Below are positions 49,552 through 58,179 of a DNA stretch of 64,000 nucleotides, in pieces (position 1 is the stretch's first letter; every line of letters starts with the position of its first letter). Location: contig CAZPDM010000003.1 in assembly GCA_964585305.1 (NCBI GenBank), positions 1-64,000 on the forward strand, in the 5' to 3' direction. The position numbers and the translations under genes are program-made. The stretch comes from CAZPDM01 sp964585305 (GTDB lineage: Bacteria > Planctomycetota > Uabimicrobiia > Uabimicrobiales > JABWCH01). The notes under the pieces were generated by a model, which saw only the letters and a program-made list of their open reading frames with translations, ran no database searches and was not told the DNA's origin.

Positions 49552-51648
49552 ATGAGCGATTATTACATCCATGAACACCCAATTTTGCCTCCGTTATCTG
49601 GCGAAAAGGTGGAATTTTTTTGGCAAGATCAGCAATTCACAGCTGAAAAAGGCCAAACTATTGCCTCTGCTTTATTTGCAAATGGCATTCGAACTTTTGG
49701 CCATCATCATAAAGATAATGCGCCAATGGGAATTTTTTGTGCCAATGGACAATGTTCTCAATGCACAGTACTTGCGAATGGCCTACCAGTCAAGGCTTGC
49801 ATGGAAGTTGTGCGTTCAGGGATGAAAATTTTGCCAGTTCTTGGAAATCCCGTTTTGCCAGAAAAAGCAGAGATGTCCCAATTTCATAAAATTGAAGAAC
49901 ATGCTGTCGATTGCCTAATTTTAGGAGGTGGCCCAGCAGGATTGGCCGCTGCAATTGAACTAGGAAAATTCAATGCAAAAGTATTATTAGTTGACGATAA
50001 GCATAAACTTGGCGGAAAACTTGTATTGCAAACCCATCGATTTTTTGGCAGCATCAATGCTTGTTATGCTGGAACACGTGGGATTGACATTGCAAAACGC
50101 TTAAGTGAAGATGTTGAAAAATATTCAAGTATAGAAATTTGGTGCAATACAACTGCTTTAGCTGTATTTGCAGATGGCAAAGTTGGTGTATTAAAAGATA
50201 GCCAAGAATATATTTTAATTGTTCCCAAAATTTTATTGGTTGCTACAGGCGCACGTGAAAAGTCCCTTGTATTTAAGGGAAATACGCTGCCTGGTGTCTA
50301 TGGTGCTGGAGCATTTCAAACTTTAGTTAATCGTGATTTAGTAAAGTGTTCGGAAAAGTTATTCGTTGTTGGTGGTGGTAATGTTGGCTTAATTGCAGCT
50401 TATCATGCCTTGCAAGCGGGTATTCAAGTTGCAGGTCTTGTAGAAGCACTTCCTGAATGCGGAGGCTATAAAGTTCATAAAGATAAATTAGCTCGACTAG
50501 GAGTTCCAATTTACACTTCTCATACTATCCTTAGTGCTAACGGAACGACTGAAGTTGAATCTGTAACTATTGCTGCTATTGATAAAAACTGGAAACCAAT
50601 TCCAGGTACAGAGAAATCTTTTCCTTGCGATACAGTATTGATTGCAGTTGGACTTGATCCTGTTCGTGAATTTTATGACAAAGCAATTCAATTTAATCTT
50701 CCTGTTGTAGCTGCTGGTGATGCAGAAGAAATTGCAGAAGCCTCAGCAGCCATGTATTCTGGAAAAATTAAAGGCCTTGAAATCGCAAAACGTTTAGGCT
50801 GCCAGGTCGGAGAAATCCCCCCAGATTGGATTCGCACTATGGAAATCCTCAAAAGTCGCCCAGGAAAAACTTATGGCGAAGTATTGCCAAAAGAAGAACA
50901 AGGCGTTATGCCAGTTTTCCATTGTGATCAGGAAATTCCATGTAACCCTTGCACATCAGTCTGTCCATTAGGAAATATCTACATCGAAGAAGATGATATT
51001 CGTAAAGTTCCGGAATACATAGCTAAAAAAACAGGGAAACAATGCACCGGCTGCGAAAAATGCCTGACAATATGTCCAGGATTAGCAATTACACTCGTTG
51101 ACTATCGCAAAGAAGGCGAGCCTATTGTAACAATTGCTTACGAGTTTGGACAAACAAAACGCTCTCTACAAAAAGATGATATTGTTACTGTTGTAGATAT
51201 GTTTGGAAATATTTTAGGAAACGTAAAAGTATTACACACACGGCTTGGAAAAGTAACAGATCATACCATGCTTGTAAAAGTACAAGCTCCTCGAGAATAC
51301 GCGAAAAAGATTTCTGGCATTCTCATCCAAAATAAAGATGTCAGTGCGACAATGGAACAATACACCAATCGATTGGAAGATGACACTATTGTTTGCCGTT
51401 GTGAACGTGTAACTATGCAAGAAATTAAAAAAATCATTGCAGATGGCTGTCGAGATATGAATCAGATTAAGGCCCTTACTCGTGCTGGAATGGGAGCATG
51501 TGGCGGCAAAACTTGTGAAGTAATCATATTACGCGCATTCCGAGAAATGGGAATCAATCCAAAGGAAGTTACCGGATCCGTACATCGTCCTTTGTTTATG
51601 GAAACAACCTTTGGTTCTTTTGCAGGTGTGAAAGAAAACAAAAAATAA
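49552..51648 (+). CDS. Multi-cluster FAD/NAD(P) oxidoreductase (sarcosine/hydroxyproline dehydrogenase alpha-like)
   Basis: With the ATG at 49552 (GGA ten bases before it; ATG 49531 is in frame but has no site) the protein is 698 aa. Order of domains: 2Fe-2S Fer2_4 with Cys63, 68, 71 and 83; FAD-binding GGGPAG at about 125-130; a second Rossmann GGGNVG near 276; two 4Fe-4S motifs (Cys464/467/471 and Cys498/501/504/508); and a BFD-like 2Fe-2S domain (CRCER near 614, CGGKTC near 655). This is the plan of the alpha (plus fused gamma) subunits of sarcosine oxidase-like and D-hydroxyproline or proline dehydrogenase complexes. A matching beta-like flavoprotein lies two genes downstream. Substrate is unknown. 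Confidence 0.85.
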   Translation: MSDYYIHEHPILPPLSGEKVEFFWQDQQFTAEKGQTIASALFANGIRTFGHHHKDNAPMGIFCANGQCSQCTVLANGLPVKACMEVVRSGMKILPVLGNPVLPEKAEMSQFHKIEEHAVDCLILGGGPAGLAAAIELGKFNAKVLLVDDKHKLGGKLVLQTHRFFGSINACYAGTRGIDIAKRLSEDVEKYSSIEIWCNTTALAVFADGKVGVLKDSQEYILIVPKILLVATGAREKSLVFKGNTLPGVYGAGAFQTLVNRDLVKCSEKLFVVGGGNVGLIAAYHALQAGIQVAGLVEALPECGGYKVHKDKLARLGVPIYTSHTILSANGTTEVESVTIAAIDKNWKPIPGTEKSFPCDTVLIAVGLDPVREFYDKAIQFNLPVVAAGDAEEIAEASAAMYSGKIKGLEIAKRLGCQVGEIPPDWIRTMEILKSRPGKTYGEVLPKEEQGVMPVFHCDQEIPCNPCTSVCPLGNIYIEEDDIRKVPEYIAKKTGKQCTGCEKCLTICPGLAITLVDYRKEGEPIVTIAYEFGQTKRSLQKDDIVTVVDMFGNILGNVKVLHTRLGKVTDHTMLVKVQAPREYAKKISGILIQNKDVSATMEQYTNRLEDDTIVCRCERVTMQEIKKIIADGCRDMNQIKALTRAGMGACGGKTCEVIILRAFREMGINPKEVTGSVHRPLFMETTFGSFAGVKENKK

Positions 51649-51684
51649 CACTATTGCCAAAACTTTCACAGAAAGGGGAATATT

Positions 51685-52785
51685 ATGTTTTTATTTGAAA
51701 ATCTATTAGTTTATATTTATAGAGAGCTTACTATTTTAGGCATTTCTATCGCAAGTGCCATTGCCATTTTTTTATTTTTATTCTGGATTATTCCTATCAT
51801 CATTGGATCAAAAGAAAAACATAACGATCCTTTTGTGAAATATCTGTCCAAACCTGTTTTGGCTATTCTTATTGTAATATCTATTCGCGTTGCAGTTCCA
51901 TACTTTGATCTTAGCGTAGATGCCAACGAATTTATAAGAACCTTAATTAGTATATGCCTTATTTTTTTAGTTTGCTGGGCTATATTACAAAGTATTCATG
52001 TACTTGATGATTTCGTGGCAAAATCTTTTGACTTAAATGACGCTGAAAATTTATCTGTAAAAAAAGTATATACACAGATGAGTTTTTTAAAACGAGTTAT
52101 TCTTATTTTAGTTTTCACAATTGGCTTAGGTTCTACCTTAATGAGCTTTGAAAAAGTTCGGCAAGTTGGAACATCTTTATTAGCCTCAGCAGGTATTATT
52201 GGGGTTATTGTTGGTGTTGCATCTCAAAAAACTATAGCTAATTTCATTGCAGGATTGCAAATTGCATTGACCCAACCTATACGATTAAATGATGTTGTAA
52301 TCGTAGAAGGAGAATGGGGAAAAATAGAAGAAATAACTCTTACTTATGTAGTCATTCGTATTTGGGATATGCGCCGTCTTATAGTTCCTGTTACATATTT
52401 TTTTGAAAAGCCTTTTCAAAACTGGACACGTGTCAACTCAGAAATTCTCGGGACAGTTTTTTTATATGTGGATTATTCTGTATCAGTAGATTCAGTTCGT
52501 GAAGAATTTTATAAAATAGTTGAAAATTCTCCTATCTGGAATCGCAAAGTTCGTACTTTACAAGTAACCGATGCTACACCAAATACAATTATATTACGAG
52601 CATTAGTGAGTGTTAGTGATGGAAGTAAAGCATGGGATTTGCGATGTGAAATTAGAGAGAAACTAATAAAATTTTTACAAACAAATTATCCCCAAGCATT
52701 ACCACGTGTTCGAATTGAAATTCCCAAAGATGGGCAAAAATTGGATTTTGGTAATTTAGGAAATAGCGGAAATAGCATATCCTAG
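51685..52785 (+). CDS. MscS-family mechanosensitive channel
   Basis: A 366-aa membrane protein with helices at about 15-38, 55-72, 84-105, 130-150 and 160-195. The pore helix and beta domain show the family consensus: LLASAGIIGVIVGVASQKTIANFIAGLQIALTQPIRLNDVVIVEGEWGKIEEITLTYVVIRIWDMRRLIVP. A C-terminal alpha/beta domain follows. It protects cells against osmotic down-shock. AAAGGGGAAT precedes the ATG. It sits between the two likely dehydrogenase subunit genes with gaps of 36 and 47 bp, so it is likely in the same operon. Confidence 0.93.
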   Translation: MFLFENLLVYIYRELTILGISIASAIAIFLFLFWIIPIIIGSKEKHNDPFVKYLSKPVLAILIVISIRVAVPYFDLSVDANEFIRTLISICLIFLVCWAILQSIHVLDDFVAKSFDLNDAENLSVKKVYTQMSFLKRVILILVFTIGLGSTLMSFEKVRQVGTSLLASAGIIGVIVGVASQKTIANFIAGLQIALTQPIRLNDVVIVEGEWGKIEEITLTYVVIRIWDMRRLIVPVTYFFEKPFQNWTRVNSEILGTVFLYVDYSVSVDSVREEFYKIVENSPIWNRKVRTLQVTDATPNTIILRALVSVSDGSKAWDLRCEIREKLIKFLQTNYPQALPRVRIEIPKDGQKLDFGNLGNSGNSIS

Positions 52786-52832
52786 AGAACCTTCACAGAA
52801 TATTTCAAAAAAAATATATATTGGAAAAGAAT

Positions 52833-53987
52833 ATGAAAAACTTTGATGTTATCGTCCTTGGCAGTGGCAGCATTGGTACTCCAACTGCATTATATTTAGC
52901 CGAAGCTGGGATGAAAGTCCTAGTTTTAGATAAGTTTGCCAGCCCCGGACAAGGATCAAATAAGGCCGCAATTGGTGGCATTCGTGCTACACATTCTGAT
53001 CCGGCTAAAATTAGTTTGTGCCTGAGAAGTTTAGATATTTTTTCACATTGGGAAGAACAACGTGGCGATCCTATTGAATGGGTACAAGGCGGATACAGCT
53101 TTGTAGCCTATACACCGCGAGAAGAAAAAATTCTTAAAGATTTACTTGTTATTCAAAAACGTTATGGATTAAATATAAATTGGCTTGAAAAAGATCAACT
53201 TTTACAAGTTATTCCGGCTTTGAATCATGATAGTCTAATTGGCGGGACATATTCACCTGAAGATGGTAGTGCAAGCTCTTTATTAGCAGTCCAAGCATTT
53301 TATCGCCATGCTCGTAAAGCCGGAGCAATTTTCCATTTCCATGAAACTGTTACAGGAATTGGAATAGAAAATGGAAAAGTGAGCCACGTTAAAACTGACA
53401 AAGATACCTATTTTGCACCTTTTGTTATCAATGCTGCGGGAGCATGGGCCGCAGAAATCGGAAAATTTGCAGGGCTTTCTATTCCTGTTATGCCGGACTC
53501 CCATGAAGCGGGCGTAACTGAACCTATTGCTCATTTTTTAGATCCAATGGTGGTTGATATTCGCCCTGGGCCAAATTCTTCAAATTACTATTTTTATCAA
53601 CATGCAACAGGACAAATCATTTTCTGCATCACTCCACATCCTGCAATTTATGGAACAGATTGCCGCGAAACATCAATCTTTTTGCCTCAAATTGCGCAAC
53701 GTATGATCGGTATTATGCCAAGATTGCGTTATCTTAAAGTACGGCATACTTGGCGAGGCCTATACCCTATGACACCTGACGGTTCGCCAATTGTTGGCAT
53801 AGAACCTACTTTGCAAGGATATATTCATGCTGAAGGAATGTGCGGACAAGGTTTTATGCTAGGTCCAGGAATTGGACAATTGCTAACAAGATTGGTGCAA
53901 AATTCTCTTACAGAAAATGATCGCGAAGTATTACAAATTCTTCGTCCCAATCGTACAGGAAATCAAGTACAAGAAAAACTAGCATAA
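52833..53987 (+). CDS. FAD-dependent oxidoreductase, DAO family (sarcosine oxidase beta-like)
   Basis: From the ATG at 52833 (GGAAAAGAAT before it; TTG 52821 is the alternative) the protein is 384 aa. It has the FAD motif VIVLGSGSIGTPTALYLAEAGMKVLVLDK at the N-terminus, the GSNKAAIGGIRATHSD loop, FVINAAGAWAAEIG, and the C-terminal GLYPMTPDGSPIVGIEP...GMCGQGFMLGPGIG. This matches beta subunits of sarcosine oxidase and D-hydroxyproline dehydrogenase. It is likely the catalytic partner of the multi-cluster protein at 49552-51648. A long terminator follows. Confidence 0.9.
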   Translation: MKNFDVIVLGSGSIGTPTALYLAEAGMKVLVLDKFASPGQGSNKAAIGGIRATHSDPAKISLCLRSLDIFSHWEEQRGDPIEWVQGGYSFVAYTPREEKILKDLLVIQKRYGLNINWLEKDQLLQVIPALNHDSLIGGTYSPEDGSASSLLAVQAFYRHARKAGAIFHFHETVTGIGIENGKVSHVKTDKDTYFAPFVINAAGAWAAEIGKFAGLSIPVMPDSHEAGVTEPIAHFLDPMVVDIRPGPNSSNYYFYQHATGQIIFCITPHPAIYGTDCRETSIFLPQIAQRMIGIMPRLRYLKVRHTWRGLYPMTPDGSPIVGIEPTLQGYIHAEGMCGQGFMLGPGIGQLLTRLVQNSLTENDREVLQILRPNRTGNQVQEKLA

Positions 53988-54016
53988 AAATAATTTCAAT
54001 AAATATTTCCATATAA

Positions 54017-54076
54017 TTTTCTCAACAAAAAAACACCAAAGACTAAATTATCTTTGGTGTTTTTTTGTTGAGAAAA
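54017..54076. terminator. 26-bp perfect bidirectional terminator
   Basis: Perfect stem 54017-54042 with 54051-54076, loop of 8, with A7/T7 inside. It is between convergent genes and is the longest hairpin in the window. Confidence 0.9.
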
Positions 54077-54077
54077 A

Positions 54078-56108
54078 CTATTTTACAATCAAACGATAAC
54101 TTTCATTTCCATTGGCATCTGTTGCACGAATTTCTATTGTTGTATTATCCTTAGCAAAATTCTCTGGTAAATTTATGACAAAATTTTCTGTAGAATCGTC
54201 GTAAATGCTATCTTCTGGTTCTGCAATCTTCCACGGAGTATTTCCTAAACGATATGAAACTTTAGCAATACAACTAAAAGAGTCATAAGCCTTGCCAATT
54301 AACTTATTCTCTATGCGTTGGACAATGATCACTGGACTTTGGTTATCTACCAAAATCGGGGAACTAACATAAGTCGTTTTCGCAGGAATAATATTATTAC
54401 TTTCATCTGATGCAACTATAATAAAATGATAATATCCATCAGGTAAAACAGAAGTATCCCAAGTATAATTGGCTTTTGTTAGAACTTCTGTCGCGGATAT
54501 TTCATATAAAGTAGGCGATTCAACATTTCGATAATATAAAGAGTAAATGAGTTCGTCTTTATCTTCGTCTTCGCCTTTCCAAGAAATTTTTAATTTTTTA
54601 TCAATCTTAAGAGAATAGAGTCGACTATTATCTTCCTTTGGACCTTCTACTTTAAAAGAGCTAATTACAGGTGGACGATTGATCGGATTATAATATACCC
54701 GAACGGATTCTAAAATTCCCTGAGGAATAAATTCTTCATTTCCTTTAATATCCAACCATACCACACGATATTGAAAGTATCGTGCATTAGGACTAGCAAT
54801 TTTGCCATATACAAGATTTGTCCAATCCGACCAAAACATATCAGGAGTTTGAGTATTTCCACTACGAGTTTGTAAATTTAATGCTCCACGTTTTTTCCAA
54901 TCGACTTTTCCCCATTTAGACAAACCTGTGGCATCTAATATTGACGAATAGAAATAACTTTCTGACTGTGGAATTGCAAGACGATATAAAATGCCAGTAT
55001 CTCCTGTTCCCAAAAATTGCAGTTCTTGGTTATAGATAACCAAGCTCATCACTTGATCCTCTCTCAAATCTATTGCAAGAGTGGTTTTTTCTGGTGCTAC
55101 AGCATGATATACAAAGCCATCCATTCCCGTACCAACTAGAACTCCATCCTTATAGGCGGCTAACGTTGTTACAATGTTTTTGGGTAAGGGTAATAAACTT
55201 CGAATTCCAATATTTTCCTGGAATTCATATATTGCCCCCGAAGTCATTTTTTGCAACAATTCTTTTCGGTTGACAGATTTATTTTTCTTGGCCTGTGCTT
55301 CAATTTCCTGAGCTAAATCTTGGACAATTTTAGCATTATCAAAACTTTTTGTAACATTTGCTCCTAGATAAATTTTTCCGTTTCCTAATGCAATACTACG
55401 GATTTCATTTTCTGTCAGATCTGCTAAAACAGTGGCTTGACCTGTTTGACTAATCTTAATAAAAAGACCATTGGGATCTGTTCCCACATAAATATTCTGT
55501 GCATTATCTATGGCTAAAGAAAGCAAATGTTTTTCTTTTGTTTTTAGTAAAACTTCCGCTTTAGCAGAATCTAAAGAAATTTTATATAATATACCATCTG
55601 GGCCTGTCGCAGCAATTAAATAGTTGTTGCATATAGCTAATCCCCAAATATATCCTGATGCTAAAGTTGCCCATATTTTGCCTTCTCCAGTTGCTAAGTT
55701 AATCTGAAAAATTTTTCCTTCAGGTAAAGTTGCAGCATATAAAAAATTTTTCTCAATAACCAAAGAAGTTACTAGTAAAGCATCTGTTTTAAAATATTCT
55801 TTTGTCTCTAATATATTTTCAGACGATTGAGCTTTTGGTAAACGATAAATTTTTCCCTTCGTGCCTGTTCCAAAATAAAGATTTCCCTCTGTATCATAAA
55901 CATAGCTCCAGATACTTGTTTCTGAAACTTTGATTTTTTGCAATTCAAATCCTAAACAAATTGTACCATCAGCATTCAACTGAGTTCCTTTAAACTCACC
56001 ATTTTCGAAATCTTTAGCACATACCTGTTCCCAAATTCTTGTTCCCGCAAATATAGAAGTTGTTATCAACAAAAATATGACGAGAAAAATATTTAAAAAA
56101 ATTTTCAT
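54078..56108 (-). CDS. Exported beta-propeller protein with Fn3-like domain
   Basis: A 676-aa protein with a signal peptide (about 1-21, FLVIFLLITTSIFAGT). Residues about 40-410 are repeated beta-blades with the pattern 'NxYVGTDPNGLFIKI', 'NLYFGTGTKGKIYRL', 'FLYAATLPEGKIFQI' and 'VLVGTGMDGFVYHA', so a seven-bladed-type propeller is likely. Residues about 500-600 are Fn3-like (KISWKGEDEDKDELIYSLYYRN, YTWDTSVLPDGYYHFIIVASDESNN). The last 70 residues form another beta-sandwich. Its job is probably in the cell envelope or outside; no enzyme motif is seen. AAAGGC precedes the ATG. Confidence 0.82.
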   Translation of the reverse strand: MKIFLNIFLVIFLLITTSIFAGTRIWEQVCAKDFENGEFKGTQLNADGTICLGFELQKIKVSETSIWSYVYDTEGNLYFGTGTKGKIYRLPKAQSSENILETKEYFKTDALLVTSLVIEKNFLYAATLPEGKIFQINLATGEGKIWATLASGYIWGLAICNNYLIAATGPDGILYKISLDSAKAEVLLKTKEKHLLSLAIDNAQNIYVGTDPNGLFIKISQTGQATVLADLTENEIRSIALGNGKIYLGANVTKSFDNAKIVQDLAQEIEAQAKKNKSVNRKELLQKMTSGAIYEFQENIGIRSLLPLPKNIVTTLAAYKDGVLVGTGMDGFVYHAVAPEKTTLAIDLREDQVMSLVIYNQELQFLGTGDTGILYRLAIPQSESYFYSSILDATGLSKWGKVDWKKRGALNLQTRSGNTQTPDMFWSDWTNLVYGKIASPNARYFQYRVVWLDIKGNEEFIPQGILESVRVYYNPINRPPVISSFKVEGPKEDNSRLYSLKIDKKLKISWKGEDEDKDELIYSLYYRNVESPTLYEISATEVLTKANYTWDTSVLPDGYYHFIIVASDESNNIIPAKTTYVSSPILVDNQSPVIIVQRIENKLIGKAYDSFSCIAKVSYRLGNTPWKIAEPEDSIYDDSTENFVINLPENFAKDNTTIEIRATDANGNESYRLIVK

Positions 56109-56165
56109 AAAAGCCTTTCTTTGCTAATAAGATAGGCACGCTTGGCGTGCCTACTTTTATATCCA

Positions 56166-58136
56166 CTATCTTTCTTTTTCACTCAGAGTGATTTTTTTTA
56201 AAACATCTATCATCTGATTAAGGTTTTCAACCTGTTCATTTAAACGTTCTGCAGAGGTTGAAGAAGCATGAGTCATGCTATTATTTTGCTCAACGAAACT
56301 GGTAATTTGACGAATGGCTTCTGATACTATCTTAACATTTTCAGCTTCAGTTTTACTTCCACTTTCAATTTGAGCCATCAAATCAACTACTTTCCCTGAG
56401 TTTATCTGAACATTCTTTAAGGATTCATAAGCATCTTTAGCAATCTTTGTTCCTTGATTGATCTTGTTGATACTATCCAAAATTCTTTCAGCAGTTTCTT
56501 GAGATGCTTGAGAAGAACGTTTTGCGAGGCTTCGAACCTCTTCCGCAACAACATTAAATCCTTTGCCATATTCTCCTGCTCTTGCAGCTTCAATTGCTGA
56601 ATTTAATGATAATAAATGGGTTTGCGCAGCGATTTCTTCAATAATTGCAATGATTTTACGAATTTCATTAGAAGATTCTCTAATATTTTCCATCGAATCT
56701 TGTAATTCCTGCAAAGAACTTTGCCCAACATCTGATACCACTTTAGCCTGTTGTGCCAATTGATTTGCTGTAACTGCGAACTGAACATTTTGTTGGCTAC
56801 TAGTAGTAATTTGCTGTAAACAAGAAGTTGACTCTTGTAAAATCGCGGATTGTTCAGCAATTGAACTTGACAATTTTCTAGAAGTTGTGCTGAGTTCTTC
56901 AGATTCTTGTGTGGTATGAACCGTGCTTTCATAAAGTTGTCGAACGACATTGTTGATAGGGCCAGAAATATCCCGTCCAATTCTTAGAGCTACTCCAATG
57001 ATTATGAAAAAGCAAATTCCACATAAAATAATAGCATATTTAATAATCTGATTTAAAAATAATACTGTTTCTTCTGTGATAGAATCAACTTCATCACGAT
57101 AACTGCTAATCCCAATTACCCAATCCCATGGGGCAAAATAAGCAATTGCTGCAGTTTTTTCACGAGGAGAATTTTCTCCAATATTTTTCCAAGGATAGCG
57201 TTGGAAAATAATTTGGTTGCCTTTTAAAATAACTGCATCATTGATCATTTTTTGAATAAAATATTCGCCTTTGCTATCTTGGGCCATCCAGATATTTTCA
57301 CCATCACGTTGACCATCTTTTGAAATAATATATTGGCCCTTTCGACTACCAGAACCACCTAATACAAAAACATATCCAGTTTTTCCAATTTTTTTTCTTA
57401 AAATCGAATCTCGAATATTAACAGCTTTGTTTTCTTGAACGCCTGTATAAAGCATTCCAATTATCTCTTGCTGAGAATTTTTAATAGGTTCATAGGCCGC
57501 TAAGTACCAGTCATCCACAACAAAAGCTCTTCCAATATAACGTTCTCCACGTAAAACTGTTTGAATAATTTTATTAGAAGCTTCATCATTGCTTTGCGAA
57601 GGAATATATGTTCCAATTGCGCGACGACCATCTTTTCCAATCACATTTGTAGCAATACGCAGCATATCTCCAGCTTTATTCATTCTCTGAAAAATGGTGC
57701 ATGTGCCCTCTACTAGAAAAGTTATATCGTCTACAACATGAGTCTTATTCCGAGAAGAATAATTTTGTAACAAAACACTTTCCCCAATCGCAATTTGAGG
57801 AAGAGTAATTATTTGCTCTTCTTTTGTAAATTGATTTACCGCTGTCCAACGAATCGTATCAGAAAGAAGAACTATGCCACCATTTCTTGCAAGTATATCT
57901 TTTGCGACATTCATATTATGGTTTAAACTTTGGTTAAGTAAAGTATGTTGGTACTTGCATAGCTCATAAATATTATCTGCAATAGTTATAAGCTGCTGTT
58001 CAAAATTTTCTGTTACAGAATTTCTTATTTTATGCTCTAATGTTTGATATATTATTCCTAATAAAATTAGAAAAATAATAATTGGAACCATTGCGGCACT
58101 AAATGCAAAAAGACTTATCTTTTTACCAATGCTCAT
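56166..58136 (-). CDS. Methyl-accepting chemotaxis protein with periplasmic Cache-type domain
   Basis: The ATG at 58136 has AAGGGG six bases before it; a frame extending to 58199 would overlap the upstream gene and lacks a site. The protein is 656 aa. Helix 1 is at about 8-31, the periplasmic Cache_3/Cache_2-like domain at about 35-355 (WYLAAYEPIKNSQQEIIGMLYTG, DWVIGISSYRDE) and helix 2 at about 359-379. The cytoplasmic part holds the MCP hairpin (LLSLNSAIEAARAGEYGKGFNVVAEEVRSLAKRSSQASQETAERI, about 504-548). There is no CheA or CheW gene nearby. It is 43 bp downstream of the toroid protein gene on the same strand. Confidence 0.93.
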   Translation of the reverse strand: MSIGKKISLFAFSAAMVPIIIFLILLGIIYQTLEHKIRNSVTENFEQQLITIADNIYELCKYQHTLLNQSLNHNMNVAKDILARNGGIVLLSDTIRWTAVNQFTKEEQIITLPQIAIGESVLLQNYSSRNKTHVVDDITFLVEGTCTIFQRMNKAGDMLRIATNVIGKDGRRAIGTYIPSQSNDEASNKIIQTVLRGERYIGRAFVVDDWYLAAYEPIKNSQQEIIGMLYTGVQENKAVNIRDSILRKKIGKTGYVFVLGGSGSRKGQYIISKDGQRDGENIWMAQDSKGEYFIQKMINDAVILKGNQIIFQRYPWKNIGENSPREKTAAIAYFAPWDWVIGISSYRDEVDSITEETVLFLNQIIKYAIILCGICFFIIIGVALRIGRDISGPINNVVRQLYESTVHTTQESEELSTTSRKLSSSIAEQSAILQESTSCLQQITTSSQQNVQFAVTANQLAQQAKVVSDVGQSSLQELQDSMENIRESSNEIRKIIAIIEEIAAQTHLLSLNSAIEAARAGEYGKGFNVVAEEVRSLAKRSSQASQETAERILDSINKINQGTKIAKDAYESLKNVQINSGKVVDLMAQIESGSKTEAENVKIVSEAIRQITSFVEQNNSMTHASSTSAERLNEQVENLNQMIDVLKKITLSEKER

Positions 58137-58179
58137 GACAAACCCCTTAAAAATTATTTTATAGAATTTTGGATAAAAT

